Under the pieces are notes generated by a model. It had not been told where the DNA came from. It saw only the letters and a program-made list of their open reading frames with translations, and did no database searches. Both the position numbers and the translations under genes were made by a program. Positions 20,583 to 30,093 of a DNA stretch of 64,000 nucleotides are shown one piece after another (the first letter of the stretch is position 1; each line of letters opens with the position of its first letter). Source of the stretch: Phycisphaerae bacterium (GTDB lineage: Bacteria > Planctomycetota > Phycisphaerae > Tepidisphaerales > Tepidisphaeraceae); the NCBI GenBank assembly GCA_026004655.1, contig BPJO01000005.1:62001-126000 (forward strand), read 5' to 3'.

Positions 20583-21434
20583 TTATCCAAACCGTCCGGT
20601 CAGATACTGTTCGGTCATGGGGTTGGAGGGGTTGGTAAAGATTTGATTGGTCTGGTCGAACTCCACCAGCTGTCCGAGATACATAAAAGCAGTGTAGTCA
20701 GCGATTCTGGCGGCTTGTTGCATGTTGTGAGTCACGATGATGATCGTGACGGTCTTTTTTAGTTCGACGACGAGGTCTTCGATCTTGGCGGTCGAGATCG
20801 GATCAAGAGCTGCAGTGGGTTCGTCGAATAGCAGAATCTCCGGATCGGTTGCCAGCGCCCGGGCGATGCACAACCGTTGTTGCTGACCTCCCGAAAGGGC
20901 AAACCCGGATTTGTCCAGATTGTCCTTGACTTCATCCCATAACGCAGCCCCCCGAAGAGCCTTTTCCACCCGTTCGTCGATGTAGCGCTTGTTGGTCTCG
21001 CCTCGGACCCGAAGCCCAAAGGCAACATTCTCATAAATGCTTTTGGGAAAAGGATTTGGCTTTTGAAAGACCATGCTCACACGCATCCGGATCTCGATCG
21101 GATCGAGTTCCGGACCGATCAGATTGATGTTCTCCGGGAGCAGGATGATTCGTCCTTCATAACGGTTTTTGGAGTATAGATCGTGCATCCGGTTGAAGGA
21201 CCGTAACAGTGTGCTTTTTCCACAACCCGAAGGACCGATCAGGGCAGTCACCTGGTTGTCAGCGATCGGCATGTTGATCCCGTGCAAGGCTTGGAAACCG
21301 TTGGCATAAAAGAAGTTAAAGGACTCGACTTGGGCTTTCAGGGGGTCGGAAATCCGGGGTACAGGTGTCGGGGGGTGGGCGAGCTGCGGAGCCGACCCGG
21401 AGGAAACCGTGGAAGAATCGGTGATCATGCCCAT
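20583..21434 (-). CDS. pstB: phosphate ABC transporter ATP-binding protein
   Basis: Walker [74 protein letters not shown]. Confidence 0.97.
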   Translation of the reverse strand: MGMITDSSTVSSGSAPQLAHPPTPVPRISDPLKAQVESFNFFYANGFQALHGINMPIADNQVTALIGPSGCGKSTLLRSFNRMHDLYSKNRYEGRIILLPENINLIGPELDPIEIRMRVSMVFQKPNPFPKSIYENVAFGLRVRGETNKRYIDERVEKALRGAALWDEVKDNLDKSGFALSGGQQQRLCIARALATDPEILLFDEPTAALDPISTAKIEDLVVELKKTVTIIIVTHNMQQAARIADYTAFMYLGQLVEFDQTNQIFTNPSNPMTEQYLTGRFG

Positions 21435-21448
21435 TTTCTTAAGTCCAT

Positions 21449-22924
21449 TTACCAACTGATTTTACGTCGTAATCGATATCGAAGATAAATCGCCGTCCCG
21501 TTCAAACCCAGGGTCAGCGCCAGAAGGACCACCCCGGCCGCAGCGGCGTTATAATGAAACTCTTTCTGAGGACGGGACACCCATTGAAACAACTGAATCG
21601 GAAGCACCGTAAAACCGCTTTTCAACCATTCGGTCGGCTGGAAATGCCACTGCTTTTCAGGTATCGGTGCAGACGGGTTCGCTTTGAGGGCTTCCTGATA
21701 GACTGCCCATTCCGCTTCAGGGACCTTGTACTCCACCGGAGGCGGGGGCAAAAACGCAATAAACGTCAATGCGCCGATCGTCACCAGCGGGGCAGTCTCC
21801 CCGATCGCCCGGCTTAACGCGATGATCGAACCGGTCAGAATACCGGGCAATGAATAAGGCAAAATATGGTATCGAACGGTTTGCCACTTTGTTGCCCCTA
21901 AACCGATGGACGCTTCCCTAATGGTGCTGGGGATCGATCGGATCGCTTCACGGGTTGAGATAATCACAATCGGGAGCACCAAAAGCCCCAACGTCAGACC
22001 GGCGGTCTGAATCGACCGACCCGTTCCGATGATGTAGACAAACAACCCCAACGCCAGCAATCCCCAGATAATCGATGGCACCCCGGCCAGGTTGGCGATA
22101 TTGACCTCGATCAACGCAGTCAGTTTGTTCTTGGGGGCATACTCCTCCAGGTAGATACCTGCGGCTACTCCCAATGGGACGGATATGACCATCGTTACCA
22201 GCATGATCAGCAGAGTTCCGACCCAAGCGGATAAAATCCCAGCCTGCTCGGGATCACGAGATGGAAACGAATTGAAAAAATTCTTGGTCACCAGTGGGAC
22301 AATGTTAGAAGCCACAACGGCTCCCCCGGACAAGGCTCGTTTGGGGTCCACCGAGACGTCTTGACCAGGGTTGAGCTTCGACGGATCAATTCCCGAGACG
22401 TCCACCAGGATCGGTCGGGCTTTGAGGGTGTAAACAGCTGTTTGTACGGTTTTCCCTTGCGAATCAATGACGGACATTTGCTGACGGGTCAGCGTCCCGA
22501 CCAGATCGTAATTCTCAACGGGGCCTTCGATAGGACCGACCGACGACGGGTCGAACCCGGATTCGGGCGCCCGAGCCATCCGACCTTTAACACCCACTTC
22601 TTTGCCAACAAGGGGTTGGAGTGTTGCGTCGTCCACATCCGTCAGGACGAGTGGGCGCAGCTGGAGCTTCCATTCGGATCCTTCCTGGATCAGTTTTCCG
22701 ATGATTTCTCGTCGTCCGAAGCCGGATTGGTCGGCTTTTGCTTGATAGGTGGAGGTCAATGCTGACCATCCGTCGATCACAAGATTCACAAAAAGGACAC
22801 CCAAAGTCAGCAACGAAAGCACGACCAGGAATCCTCCGATCGAGCTAAAAATCCGGTCAAACCGTTTGCGTCGGGCGATTTGTGACCTCAGTTGTACGAT
22901 TTTGTCGTTGGAGACATCAGACAT
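21449..22924 (-). CDS. pstA: phosphate ABC transporter permease with extracytoplasmic insertion
   Basis: [60 protein letters not shown]; about 160-aa insertion after TM1. Confidence 0.93.
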   Translation of the reverse strand: MSDVSNDKIVQLRSQIARRKRFDRIFSSIGGFLVVLSLLTLGVLFVNLVIDGWSALTSTYQAKADQSGFGRREIIGKLIQEGSEWKLQLRPLVLTDVDDATLQPLVGKEVGVKGRMARAPESGFDPSSVGPIEGPVENYDLVGTLTRQQMSVIDSQGKTVQTAVYTLKARPILVDVSGIDPSKLNPGQDVSVDPKRALSGGAVVASNIVPLVTKNFFNSFPSRDPEQAGILSAWVGTLLIMLVTMVISVPLGVAAGIYLEEYAPKNKLTALIEVNIANLAGVPSIIWGLLALGLFVYIIGTGRSIQTAGLTLGLLVLPIVIISTREAIRSIPSTIREASIGLGATKWQTVRYHILPYSLPGILTGSIIALSRAIGETAPLVTIGALTFIAFLPPPPVEYKVPEAEWAVYQEALKANPSAPIPEKQWHFQPTEWLKSGFTVLPIQLFQWVSRPQKEFHYNAAAAGVVLLALTLGLNGTAIYLRYRLRRKISW

Positions 22925-24123
22925 CAGTAGGCCTCGCGATAACGTTTACGGATTAGATACCCTGCGATGTTGAAAAACAGGGTGATGAGCATCAGCATGA
23001 GTCCGGCTGCGAAAATCGCACGGTAGGCGGTCGAATCGTGCGGCAAATCGCCTAAGGTGGCTTGGACGATCGCAGCACTAATGGTAGCCGCTTCCTGAGT
23101 CGGATTCAGGGTAAAGTTTGGTCTTTGACCTGCCGCCAAGGCAACGATCATGGTCTCACCAACGGCTCGCGCGATAGCCAAAATATAAGCAGACGTGATG
23201 CCCGAGAGTGAGGCGGGTACCAACACCCGTAACGCGGTCTGTACACGGGTGGCTCCCATGGCGTAGCTGCCTTCTCGCATCTGAATAGGAACTGCGCGCA
23301 TGGCGTCTTCTGACAAGGATGCAACGTACGGAATAATCATGATCCCCATCACCAGACCGGCAGAAAGCATATTGAATCCGCCCATGGTGATCCCAAACAT
23401 TCCTAGCACCCATTGCATGACCGGGGAGACGATCAACAAAGCAAAATACCCGTAGACCACCGTCGGAACGGCTGCCAGTAACTCCAGCGACGGTTTTAAC
23501 ACCTCACGAACGTTCGGATAGCAGTATTCGCTTAACCAGATCGCGATGATGGTTCCAACGGGGATCGCGACAAACAGCGCAACGAGGGTTGTCGTCAGGG
23601 TTCCACTAATCAACGACCAAATTCCGTATCGGGGATCGTCAAACACAGGGGCCCAGAGCGTGTCAACAAAAAAATCCCGTAACGTAACCAGGTGTGAGAT
23701 GTCTACCAGGTGTTTATTCATTTCGACCGTCGTTCCGACTTCTCCCAGGATTTTGAGGATCTTTCCGCTGGCAGTAGCGGTCAAGACCGCAGACCCTGCA
23801 GGAGAAGAAAACTCGACCACCGGTGCCCCTTTATCCACATAGGTCCCCACCGGGGCTATGATTTTGGATATCGTTAGGGTCTGAGCCCCTTCAACCGTTG
23901 GTGTGTAAATGGTTTTGGTTTCAGGGACGGTAAAAAAGGGGATCGTTTCGCTGAGCAAAACGACCACGATCCCGATCGTGATGACGACGGAGGAAATGCC
24001 GGCAACAAAGAGAATCCCCTCGATGATCCCTTCTTTGATCCGCTGCCAAGTATTCCCGGTACGGCGCAAATCAAAACCAACAGTCGTTTCAGTAGTAGAA
24101 GAAGCAGGGGACAAATCGGTCAT
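22924..24123 (-). CDS. pstC: phosphate ABC transporter permease with inserted lipoyl-like domain
   Basis: [56 protein letters not shown]; insertion after TM1. Confidence 0.93.
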   Translation of the reverse strand: MTDLSPASSTTETTVGFDLRRTGNTWQRIKEGIIEGILFVAGISSVVITIGIVVVLLSETIPFFTVPETKTIYTPTVEGAQTLTISKIIAPVGTYVDKGAPVVEFSSPAGSAVLTATASGKILKILGEVGTTVEMNKHLVDISHLVTLRDFFVDTLWAPVFDDPRYGIWSLISGTLTTTLVALFVAIPVGTIIAIWLSEYCYPNVREVLKPSLELLAAVPTVVYGYFALLIVSPVMQWVLGMFGITMGGFNMLSAGLVMGIMIIPYVASLSEDAMRAVPIQMREGSYAMGATRVQTALRVLVPASLSGITSAYILAIARAVGETMIVALAAGQRPNFTLNPTQEAATISAAIVQATLGDLPHDSTAYRAIFAAGLMLMLITLFFNIAGYLIRKRYREAY

Positions 24124-24194
24124 GCAATACTTTCTTATAAACCGGTTCGCCTAGAAACAACAGGGGAAGACCCCGTTGAATCCTGATGAAGATA

Positions 24195-24219
24195 CGGGGC
24201 GCCTTGTTCAGACGCCCCG
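24195..24219 (-). other. GC-rich intercistronic hairpin between pstS and pstC
   Basis: CGGGGCG / CGCCCCG inverted repeat, 11-nt loop, no following U tract on the minus strand. Confidence 0.6.
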
Positions 24220-24258
24220 CACCTATTATCCCGAGAAACGGGTCGATATAGAGATACT

Positions 24259-25257
24259 TTAGTGGACCCGTTCGAGTGTGAAAAGCTTCTCGATGGTCAT
24301 TCCGACAGATTCTTTTCCACCAAACACGGTTCCGGTTTCGCCTTTGGAGACCCGTTCGGCAGCCATCTTATAGCCTTCTTCGGGGAGCGGGACGTACCCG
24401 ACTTCTTTGGCCAATTCTCCACCATGTTTGAGATAAAACTCGACAAACTCCCGGACTTGTGGCTTGGTTTCGAGCGATTTCTTGTTCACATAGATGAAGA
24501 TAGGACGAGACAGCGGGTTATATTCCCCGGATTTGGCTGATTCGACGGTCGGGTAGACGGCTTTACCCTGGGCGTTGACGATTTTAACGGCTTTGAGCTT
24601 ATCCTTGTTTTCTTCATAATAAGCCAGTCCGAAGTAACCAATCGCATTCTTGTCCTGAGAAACGCCTTGGACGGTGACGTTATCGTCTTCGGTGGGGGTG
24701 TAGTCTTTTCGGCTGGCTTTGCTTTTACCGTTAACCGCTTCGGTGAAGTAGTCGAACGTGCCCGAATCCGGTCCTGCACCGAAAAGTTTCAGGGGGGCGT
24801 CGGGGAATGACGGATTGACCTGGTTCCAACGGGTGATTTTGCCTTCGGATTCCGGGGACCAGATGGTTCTGAGTTCGGGAATCGTCAGTTGTTCGCACCA
24901 GGTGTTTTCTTTGTTGACTACGACGGTCAGTGCGTCAAAAGCAATGGGCAGTTCGATGTATTCGATCCCATTCTTTTTGGCTTCATCCATCTCTTTCTGG
25001 AGGATGGGACGAGAGGCGTTGGAGATATCGGTTTCGCCGCGGACGAACTTTTTGAACCCGCCTCCGGTACCTGAGATCCCGACAGTGACTTGGACTTGGC
25101 CTTTCTTTTCTTTACCGAACTCCTCGGCGACGGCTTCGGTAACCGGGTAAACGGTCGAGCTACCATCGATGACGACTTTTTGTTGTGCCCAGGCCGATCC
25201 GGCCAGTGTTGTGGCAGCCACGACAGCCAGTGCGAGAGACTTGAACGATGCGAACAT
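24259..25257 (-). CDS. pstS: phosphate ABC transporter substrate-binding protein
   Basis: Signal peptide; VVIDGSSTVYPVTEAVAEEF, SGTGGGFKKFVRGETDISNASRPI, GAGPDSGTFDYFTEA. Confidence 0.97.
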   Translation of the reverse strand: MFASFKSLALAVVAATTLAGSAWAQQKVVIDGSSTVYPVTEAVAEEFGKEKKGQVQVTVGISGTGGGFKKFVRGETDISNASRPILQKEMDEAKKNGIEYIELPIAFDALTVVVNKENTWCEQLTIPELRTIWSPESEGKITRWNQVNPSFPDAPLKLFGAGPDSGTFDYFTEAVNGKSKASRKDYTPTEDDNVTVQGVSQDKNAIGYFGLAYYEENKDKLKAVKIVNAQGKAVYPTVESAKSGEYNPLSRPIFIYVNKKSLETKPQVREFVEFYLKHGGELAKEVGYVPLPEEGYKMAAERVSKGETGTVFGGKESVGMTIEKLFTLERVH

Positions 25258-25434
25258 ATGGAACTCCTTCTAAGGGGTTGGTAAAACTCCGTTGGACCTT
25301 TCTTGATCCGTAATCGGATCGGTGGGGAACAGTAGGACTGGATTGTTAAGGCCCCATTAGGGGAAAGTAAGTTAATGGGTAAATGTCAAGAGGATTTTTT
25401 AGTCCGATTTTATCATTCGTTTTTTGGTCTTCGA

Positions 25435-25902
25435 ATGGGTTGGCGAGGTTATCTGTTTCTCGACGACAGGGAATTGCTCGCCCAATGTGATTGGCAAGGG
25501 GTTCGAGGCGCCGGTCCTGGGGGGCAAAAACGTAATAAAACCAGCTCGGCGGTTCGATTAATGCACCGTCCGACCGGTTTGTCCGTTCGTGCAGAAACAT
25601 CACGCAGTCAATTCCGAAACCGATATGTCGCTTTGGAACGGTTGCGGTTCAAAATGGCTTGGGAATTGAGGGAACAGGCTGAACCGGTTCCGTTGGAGAC
25701 GTTAAACCCCAAATGTCCGATTGATCAGGCTCGTTTTTTGGACGTTTTCGTTGAACAACGGGGAGTTGTGTCTCGGGTGGCTCGGATGATGTCCACTTCG
25801 ACCGGACAAGTATCCCGGTTTATCATATCCGACTCTGGGCTGCTCGTCGTCGTCAATCGGTTTCGCGAACAAAAGGGATTGCGCCCGATCCGACCTCATT
25901 AA
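25435..25902 (+). CDS. peptide chain release factor-like protein (GGQ domain)
   Basis: CDWQGVRGAGPGGQKRNKTSSAVRLMHRPTGLSVRAETSRSQFRNRYVALERL; GGQ motif. Confidence 0.85.
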   Translation: MGWRGYLFLDDRELLAQCDWQGVRGAGPGGQKRNKTSSAVRLMHRPTGLSVRAETSRSQFRNRYVALERLRFKMAWELREQAEPVPLETLNPKCPIDQARFLDVFVEQRGVVSRVARMMSTSTGQVSRFIISDSGLLVVVNRFREQKGLRPIRPH

Positions 25903-25962
25903 ACACCCGACCCTGTTTTTCTAGATCTTGTCGCGATCATTCCAAACGATCCGGTCGGTAGG

Positions 25963-25998
25963 GAAATAAAACACCCGGGACGTCCAATGCCCCGGGTG
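25963..25998 (-). terminator. Rho-independent terminator for the Cys-rich protein gene
   Basis: Minus strand CACCCGGG...CCCGGGTG followed by TTTTATTT. Confidence 0.7.
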
Positions 25999-26026
25999 CT
26001 GAGATAACTAACTTGCCTGACGGGAA

Positions 26027-26287
26027 TTACTCACTTTTTCCGTCTTTACAACTCGATGCACCAGCAGACTGCTTATCCTCGTTGGACTTTTTGCAGGCAT
26101 CGCAATCTTTTTTCATGCACTTGGAGCAATCTTTGCATGCTTCACATTCCTTGCAAGTCTTGCCATCAGTGCAACAAGCACAGCAGGCCGGTTTAGCCTC
26201 TTTGGTCTCTTCAGCTTGAACGCTCGACACCGGAATTGCCCAGAAGCTCAAAGCGGCCACGACAAACAGTGAATAAATATAACGCAT
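26027..26287 (-). CDS. small secreted cysteine-rich protein (CxxC array)
   Basis: Signal peptide then ACCACCTDGKTCKECEACKDCSKCMKKDCDACKK. Confidence 0.75.
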   Translation of the reverse strand: MRYIYSLFVVAALSFWAIPVSSVQAEETKEAKPACCACCTDGKTCKECEACKDCSKCMKKDCDACKKSNEDKQSAGASSCKDGKSE

Positions 26288-26436
26288 AGTATTTCCTAGA
26301 CTTATATAAAACCGATTCTTTAAATATATATCTTTTGTACACAAAACCTGACTAAATGGTCCATGAGTGATCCTTAAAACAGGATCAACTTTGTCCGAAC
26401 AGGGCAGCTAGGGAGTTCTGCCGAGCTCGATCTGCG

Positions 26437-26847
26437 TCACATATAACGAGGTGGGGGTGAGTCCGGCTGGACGCGCCGACTTGAGGGTTGAGTTTCAGAA
26501 CAGATTTGAACCGTCTTGCTGGTCCGATCCGGTAACAGTTCTACGCCCCCGAAATGAATGTAAGTCATTGGAAGGCAACATTTTGCCATACAACCGACCG
26601 GCAAGGAATGGTGAGAGTCTGTGGCATTTTGTTGAGAATGATTCTGGATGATGGTGATAGATCCGGACGTATGAACGGTTTGATGAATGGTGACCGAGCA
26701 ACAAGAGGATTGCCAACTCGCTCGGACTGGAGCTTTTAACCCGATCGAGTAACAAACCGTCCTGGTGTTGTCGTGGATCGGGAGAATCGTTACCGCGAAT
26801 TGATAGGGCGTTATGAAAATGGATAACGCGAGCAAAATCCTCAGCAC
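26437..26847 (-). CDS. hypothetical secreted Cys/His-rich protein
   Basis: Signal-like MLRILLALSIFITPYQFAV then SSCCSVTIHQTVH...HHSLPVGCMAKCC; no homolog recognised. Confidence 0.45.
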   Translation of the reverse strand: MLRILLALSIFITPYQFAVTILPIHDNTRTVCYSIGLKAPVRASWQSSCCSVTIHQTVHTSGSITIIQNHSQQNATDSHHSLPVGCMAKCCLPMTYIHFGGVELLPDRTSKTVQICSETQPSSRRVQPDSPPPRYM

Positions 26848-26981
26848 GTGATAAGTCTATACATGAAATGTCGTTTTGCCCAGTCTGGTGCAAAAATCCA
26901 TGCTTTTTGTTCGCAGAGGGTTGAAAAGCCGCTATCGGGAGGATAAGCTACCATTTTATAACAGCAGCGTGAAGATTTCGA

Positions 26982-27250
26982 TGGATAAATCAAATAAACA
27001 AAGCCAGTCAAAAGATCAATTCCAGACGTTCAGCAAGCCCAAAATCAAGGTCGCGCGGGTTACCGCGAAAGGCAAGCTGTATGTAGATTACAAGGATACC
27101 GAATCCTTGAAGAAGCTGATGAGCGGAAATGGAAAGATGCTCAGTCGTAAGCGGTCAGGGGCCACGGCTGCGGAACAAAGAATGATCAGCCGGGCCATCA
27201 AACGTGCTCGATACATGGCCCTGTTACCGTTCACCGCTACGGCCATGTAA
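26982..27250 (+). CDS. rpsR: 30S ribosomal protein S18
   Basis: YVDYKDTESLKKLMSGNGKMLSRKRSGATAAEQRMISRAIKRARYMALLPFTA, bS18 pattern. Confidence 0.88.
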
Positions 27251-27392
27251 ACCTCGGCCATCGGATCGGCCTTAGAACTATAAGTACCATAGATGTCTTG
27301 GTCGGATTATTTCCGACCCGGATGGTTTTTCTATTCATCGGATTGCAATCGGTCACGATCGCGACTCGACTTTTCGCGATTCTGACCCGCGA

Positions 27393-27423
27393 CGCCCGAC
27401 CTGCGGAGGCTCGGGCGTTTTTT
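27393..27423 (+). terminator. Rho-independent terminator downstream of rpsR
   Basis: CGCCCGA-cctgcggaggc-TCGGGCG-TTTTTT. Confidence 0.85.
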
Positions 27424-27451
27424 ACTCGCCCGACGTTTTACTCCGGTTAGT

Positions 27452-27931
27452 TTATTCCTGTTCGGGTTGTTTGTCGGGTTGGGTCGTCGGCGCATCCGTC
27501 AATTGATAGTCCTTGAGCAACCATCGGTCTTCCACCCGGACCCATTGCCCGACGAACAACCGTTGGGTCGTCGTAAACTCCAGTAGTGCCTGTACTTCTA
27601 CTTCGTTTCGGCTATGCACCTGTCCCCCGAAGTATTTGTTGACTTCCCGGATCACTCCCAATGAACTGATCTGCTCTGCCGTGTCCGTCAGACGGTTTAA
27701 GTCGATCGCGTCGGTGGTCATTCCTTGGGCTGCATTCAGATTTCCGCTTCCGACGAGCATGATGAACTTCCCGGTGGCGTCGATGGCAGGCAAAGCGGTT
27801 TTCATCTTCTGGTAATGCAAGTAAGCACCGAGAAAGGCTCCTCCACCCAGGACCACGGTGATTATGATCAGGGGTAGTAACAACTTCAAAAGTGTCAGGC
27901 CGGGACGGTTCAAGGAAACCATTTGGGACAT
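27452..27931 (-). CDS. hypothetical single-TM protein
   Basis: TM LLKLLLPLIIITVVLGGGAFLGAYL followed by soluble domain. Confidence 0.6.
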   Translation of the reverse strand: MSQMVSLNRPGLTLLKLLLPLIIITVVLGGGAFLGAYLHYQKMKTALPAIDATGKFIMLVGSGNLNAAQGMTTDAIDLNRLTDTAEQISSLGVIREVNKYFGGQVHSRNEVEVQALLEFTTTQRLFVGQWVRVEDRWLLKDYQLTDAPTTQPDKQPEQE

Positions 27932-28115
27932 ATTCGAACAATAACCCAAAAAGACTCCAATTGTCATGGACTACCATGAGATCCGATATGATTGTGAAAT
28001 GATTTTCATCCGGACGGAGAAATTTTTGTGACGAAAAGGCAGAAAAATGGAGATGTTCCAACGAATGATTATCATTTGATCAGAAAGAAGTTATATCGAA
28101 TAAAGGCGGAGCGTC

Positions 28116-30020
28116 ATGAACGAGAATCGATTCCCCCGGAGAATCATGGGTCGGGCTGTGTTTGAAACAATCGAACGGAGGTACTTGTTGGCGTTCAGCC
28201 CGGCAGGTGTTCCGGTTCAAGTGGATCCCCCTGACGTCAATGTGACCGCAGTTCCGGCACTGGCGGGTCTTGCGGACGGACGCCACGTGGTGGCGTATCT
28301 GGTGAGCGATGATGTCTACGTTCGATTGTATGACGGAGCAGGTCAGCCAATTGCCCCGGCGCAAAAAGTCAATACAGGCGGACCGGCCAACAGTCCGGAC
28401 GTGGCTATTACCTCCGACGGATCATTTGTGGTTACCTGGCAACAAGCCGATGCCGATCAGGCCGGGATCTATGCACGACGGTTTGCAGGCACCGGTGTGC
28501 CTGTTGCTGCCCCGTTTCTTGTCAATACCACGGTGACCGGGGATCAGACCCAGCCTCGGGTCGGGATCGATGGATCAGGCAATTTCACAGTTGTTTATCA
28601 ATCAGACGACGGTTCGGGTCCACGCATTTTGGCCCAACGGTTCACCAACACCGGTGTGCAAGACGGATCTGAGTTTCTGGTCTCGGCAAACGAGGATTCA
28701 ACCACTCCCGATCTTGCTATGAATAGTTCCGGGCAAGCGGTGGTGGTTTGGACCAATGCCACCAATACGCTGGCCCAACGGATCGCTCCAAGCGGGAGCC
28801 TTTCCGGTGCAATCATCACGGTTGATAATCAAATCAACACCCAGCCATCGGTCGGAATCGCGACCAATGGTAATTTTGTCATCGCTTGGTCGGTCGACGC
28901 GGGTGGGGGAGAGAAAAATATCGTTTACACCCGTTATAACAACGCGGGCACTGCGATCGGTTCGACTGCCCAGTTGGCTACCAGCAATCCTGCAGGGGAC
29001 GAGCAATTTCCCCAAGTCGATGTGGCCGGCTCCGGAAAGTTTATAATCTCCTGGGCCGAAGCCAGCACCACCCCCGGGACGTTTAATCAGATCGGATTCC
29101 GGGCGTTTACCGCGTCAGCGGTCGATCTGGGAACCGATACCCTGATCAATGATGTGGGATTCGGTCCCGAAACACGCCACGGATCAATTTTTCAAGATAA
29201 CACACCGGTCCGGGTGGCTTATTTGTCTTCGGCCAATGCGCTGATCCAGACGTACCAAAACCAGTTGGTCCTTGATTTGGGCAACATTGACAACGTGTTG
29301 CAGATTTTTGGAACCGGTGGAAACCTTCTGGTACGCGAAAATGGTGTGGATACGACCTATGATGCCGACCTATTCACGGGCATCGTCATTAACGGAGGGT
29401 CCGGAAACGACTACATCCGCGCCAGACAAACCTCTCTTCCCGTCACTGTTTATGGGAATGCAGGAAATGACACGATCATCACAGCAGAGGGAAACGATTA
29501 TGTCGAAGGGGGATTGGGAAACGACGCCATCAACCTCGGAGACGGCGACGATTACGCGATCGGCAACGATGAAACCGACACCCTGTACGGTGGGAATGGT
29601 AACGACACCCTGACCGGCGGTCCCGGACGCAACTTGATGTATGGTGAAGCGGATGACGATTTGTTGGGGGGTGGCAATCGGCCCGACACCATGTATGGTG
29701 GTCCGGGCAACGATCGTTTGCTCGGTAGGGCAGGTGGCGACGCGCTTTTGGGAGAGGATGATAGCGACATCCTCGACGGAGGAACCGGGAATGACGGACT
29801 GTTGGGCGGAGATGGGAACGATTCCCTGATCGGAGGACGGGGCAATGATACCCTCCGTGGTGGGCGCGGCGACGATACCCTTCGCGGAGAAACGGACATC
29901 GACCGGTTGTACGGCGACGCCGGCGCGGACATTCTGGATGGTGGTCTACAAGGTGACTACGGGTACGCTGATGCGTTTGACATACTCATCAGTATCGAAG
30001 TCAGACGTCGAGTGCCTTGA
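28116..30020 (+). CDS. surface/secreted protein with RTX calcium-binding repeats and LEPR-like N-terminus
   Basis: N-term FETIERRYLLAFSP; C-term repeats GGSGNDYI, GGNGNDTL, GGPGNDRL, GGTGNDGL, GGDGNDSL, GGRGNDTL. Confidence 0.85.
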   Translation: MNENRFPRRIMGRAVFETIERRYLLAFSPAGVPVQVDPPDVNVTAVPALAGLADGRHVVAYLVSDDVYVRLYDGAGQPIAPAQKVNTGGPANSPDVAITSDGSFVVTWQQADADQAGIYARRFAGTGVPVAAPFLVNTTVTGDQTQPRVGIDGSGNFTVVYQSDDGSGPRILAQRFTNTGVQDGSEFLVSANEDSTTPDLAMNSSGQAVVVWTNATNTLAQRIAPSGSLSGAIITVDNQINTQPSVGIATNGNFVIAWSVDAGGGEKNIVYTRYNNAGTAIGSTAQLATSNPAGDEQFPQVDVAGSGKFIISWAEASTTPGTFNQIGFRAFTASAVDLGTDTLINDVGFGPETRHGSIFQDNTPVRVAYLSSANALIQTYQNQLVLDLGNIDNVLQIFGTGGNLLVRENGVDTTYDADLFTGIVINGGSGNDYIRARQTSLPVTVYGNAGNDTIITAEGNDYVEGGLGNDAINLGDGDDYAIGNDETDTLYGGNGNDTLTGGPGRNLMYGEADDDLLGGGNRPDTMYGGPGNDRLLGRAGGDALLGEDDSDILDGGTGNDGLLGGDGNDSLIGGRGNDTLRGGRGDDTLRGETDIDRLYGDAGADILDGGLQGDYGYADAFDILISIEVRRRVP

Positions 30021-30093
30021 TCACGACTTAACCCGTCTATATTTAAGATGTTTTAATGCCTGATTCGAAACCCGGCTCGTACAATCCCTCGAT

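Noticed and set aside
25258-25374. Pho box upstream of pstS
   Set aside because: AT-rich TTGACATTTACCCATTAACTTAC on the minus strand is suggestive but does not convincingly match E. coli or Bacillus Pho-box repeats
29400-29930. Periodic short repeats that could suggest a CRISPR or satellite array
   Set aside because: The period is the in-frame RTX nonapeptide (GGxGNDxLx) with degenerate codons, not identical direct repeats with unique spacers
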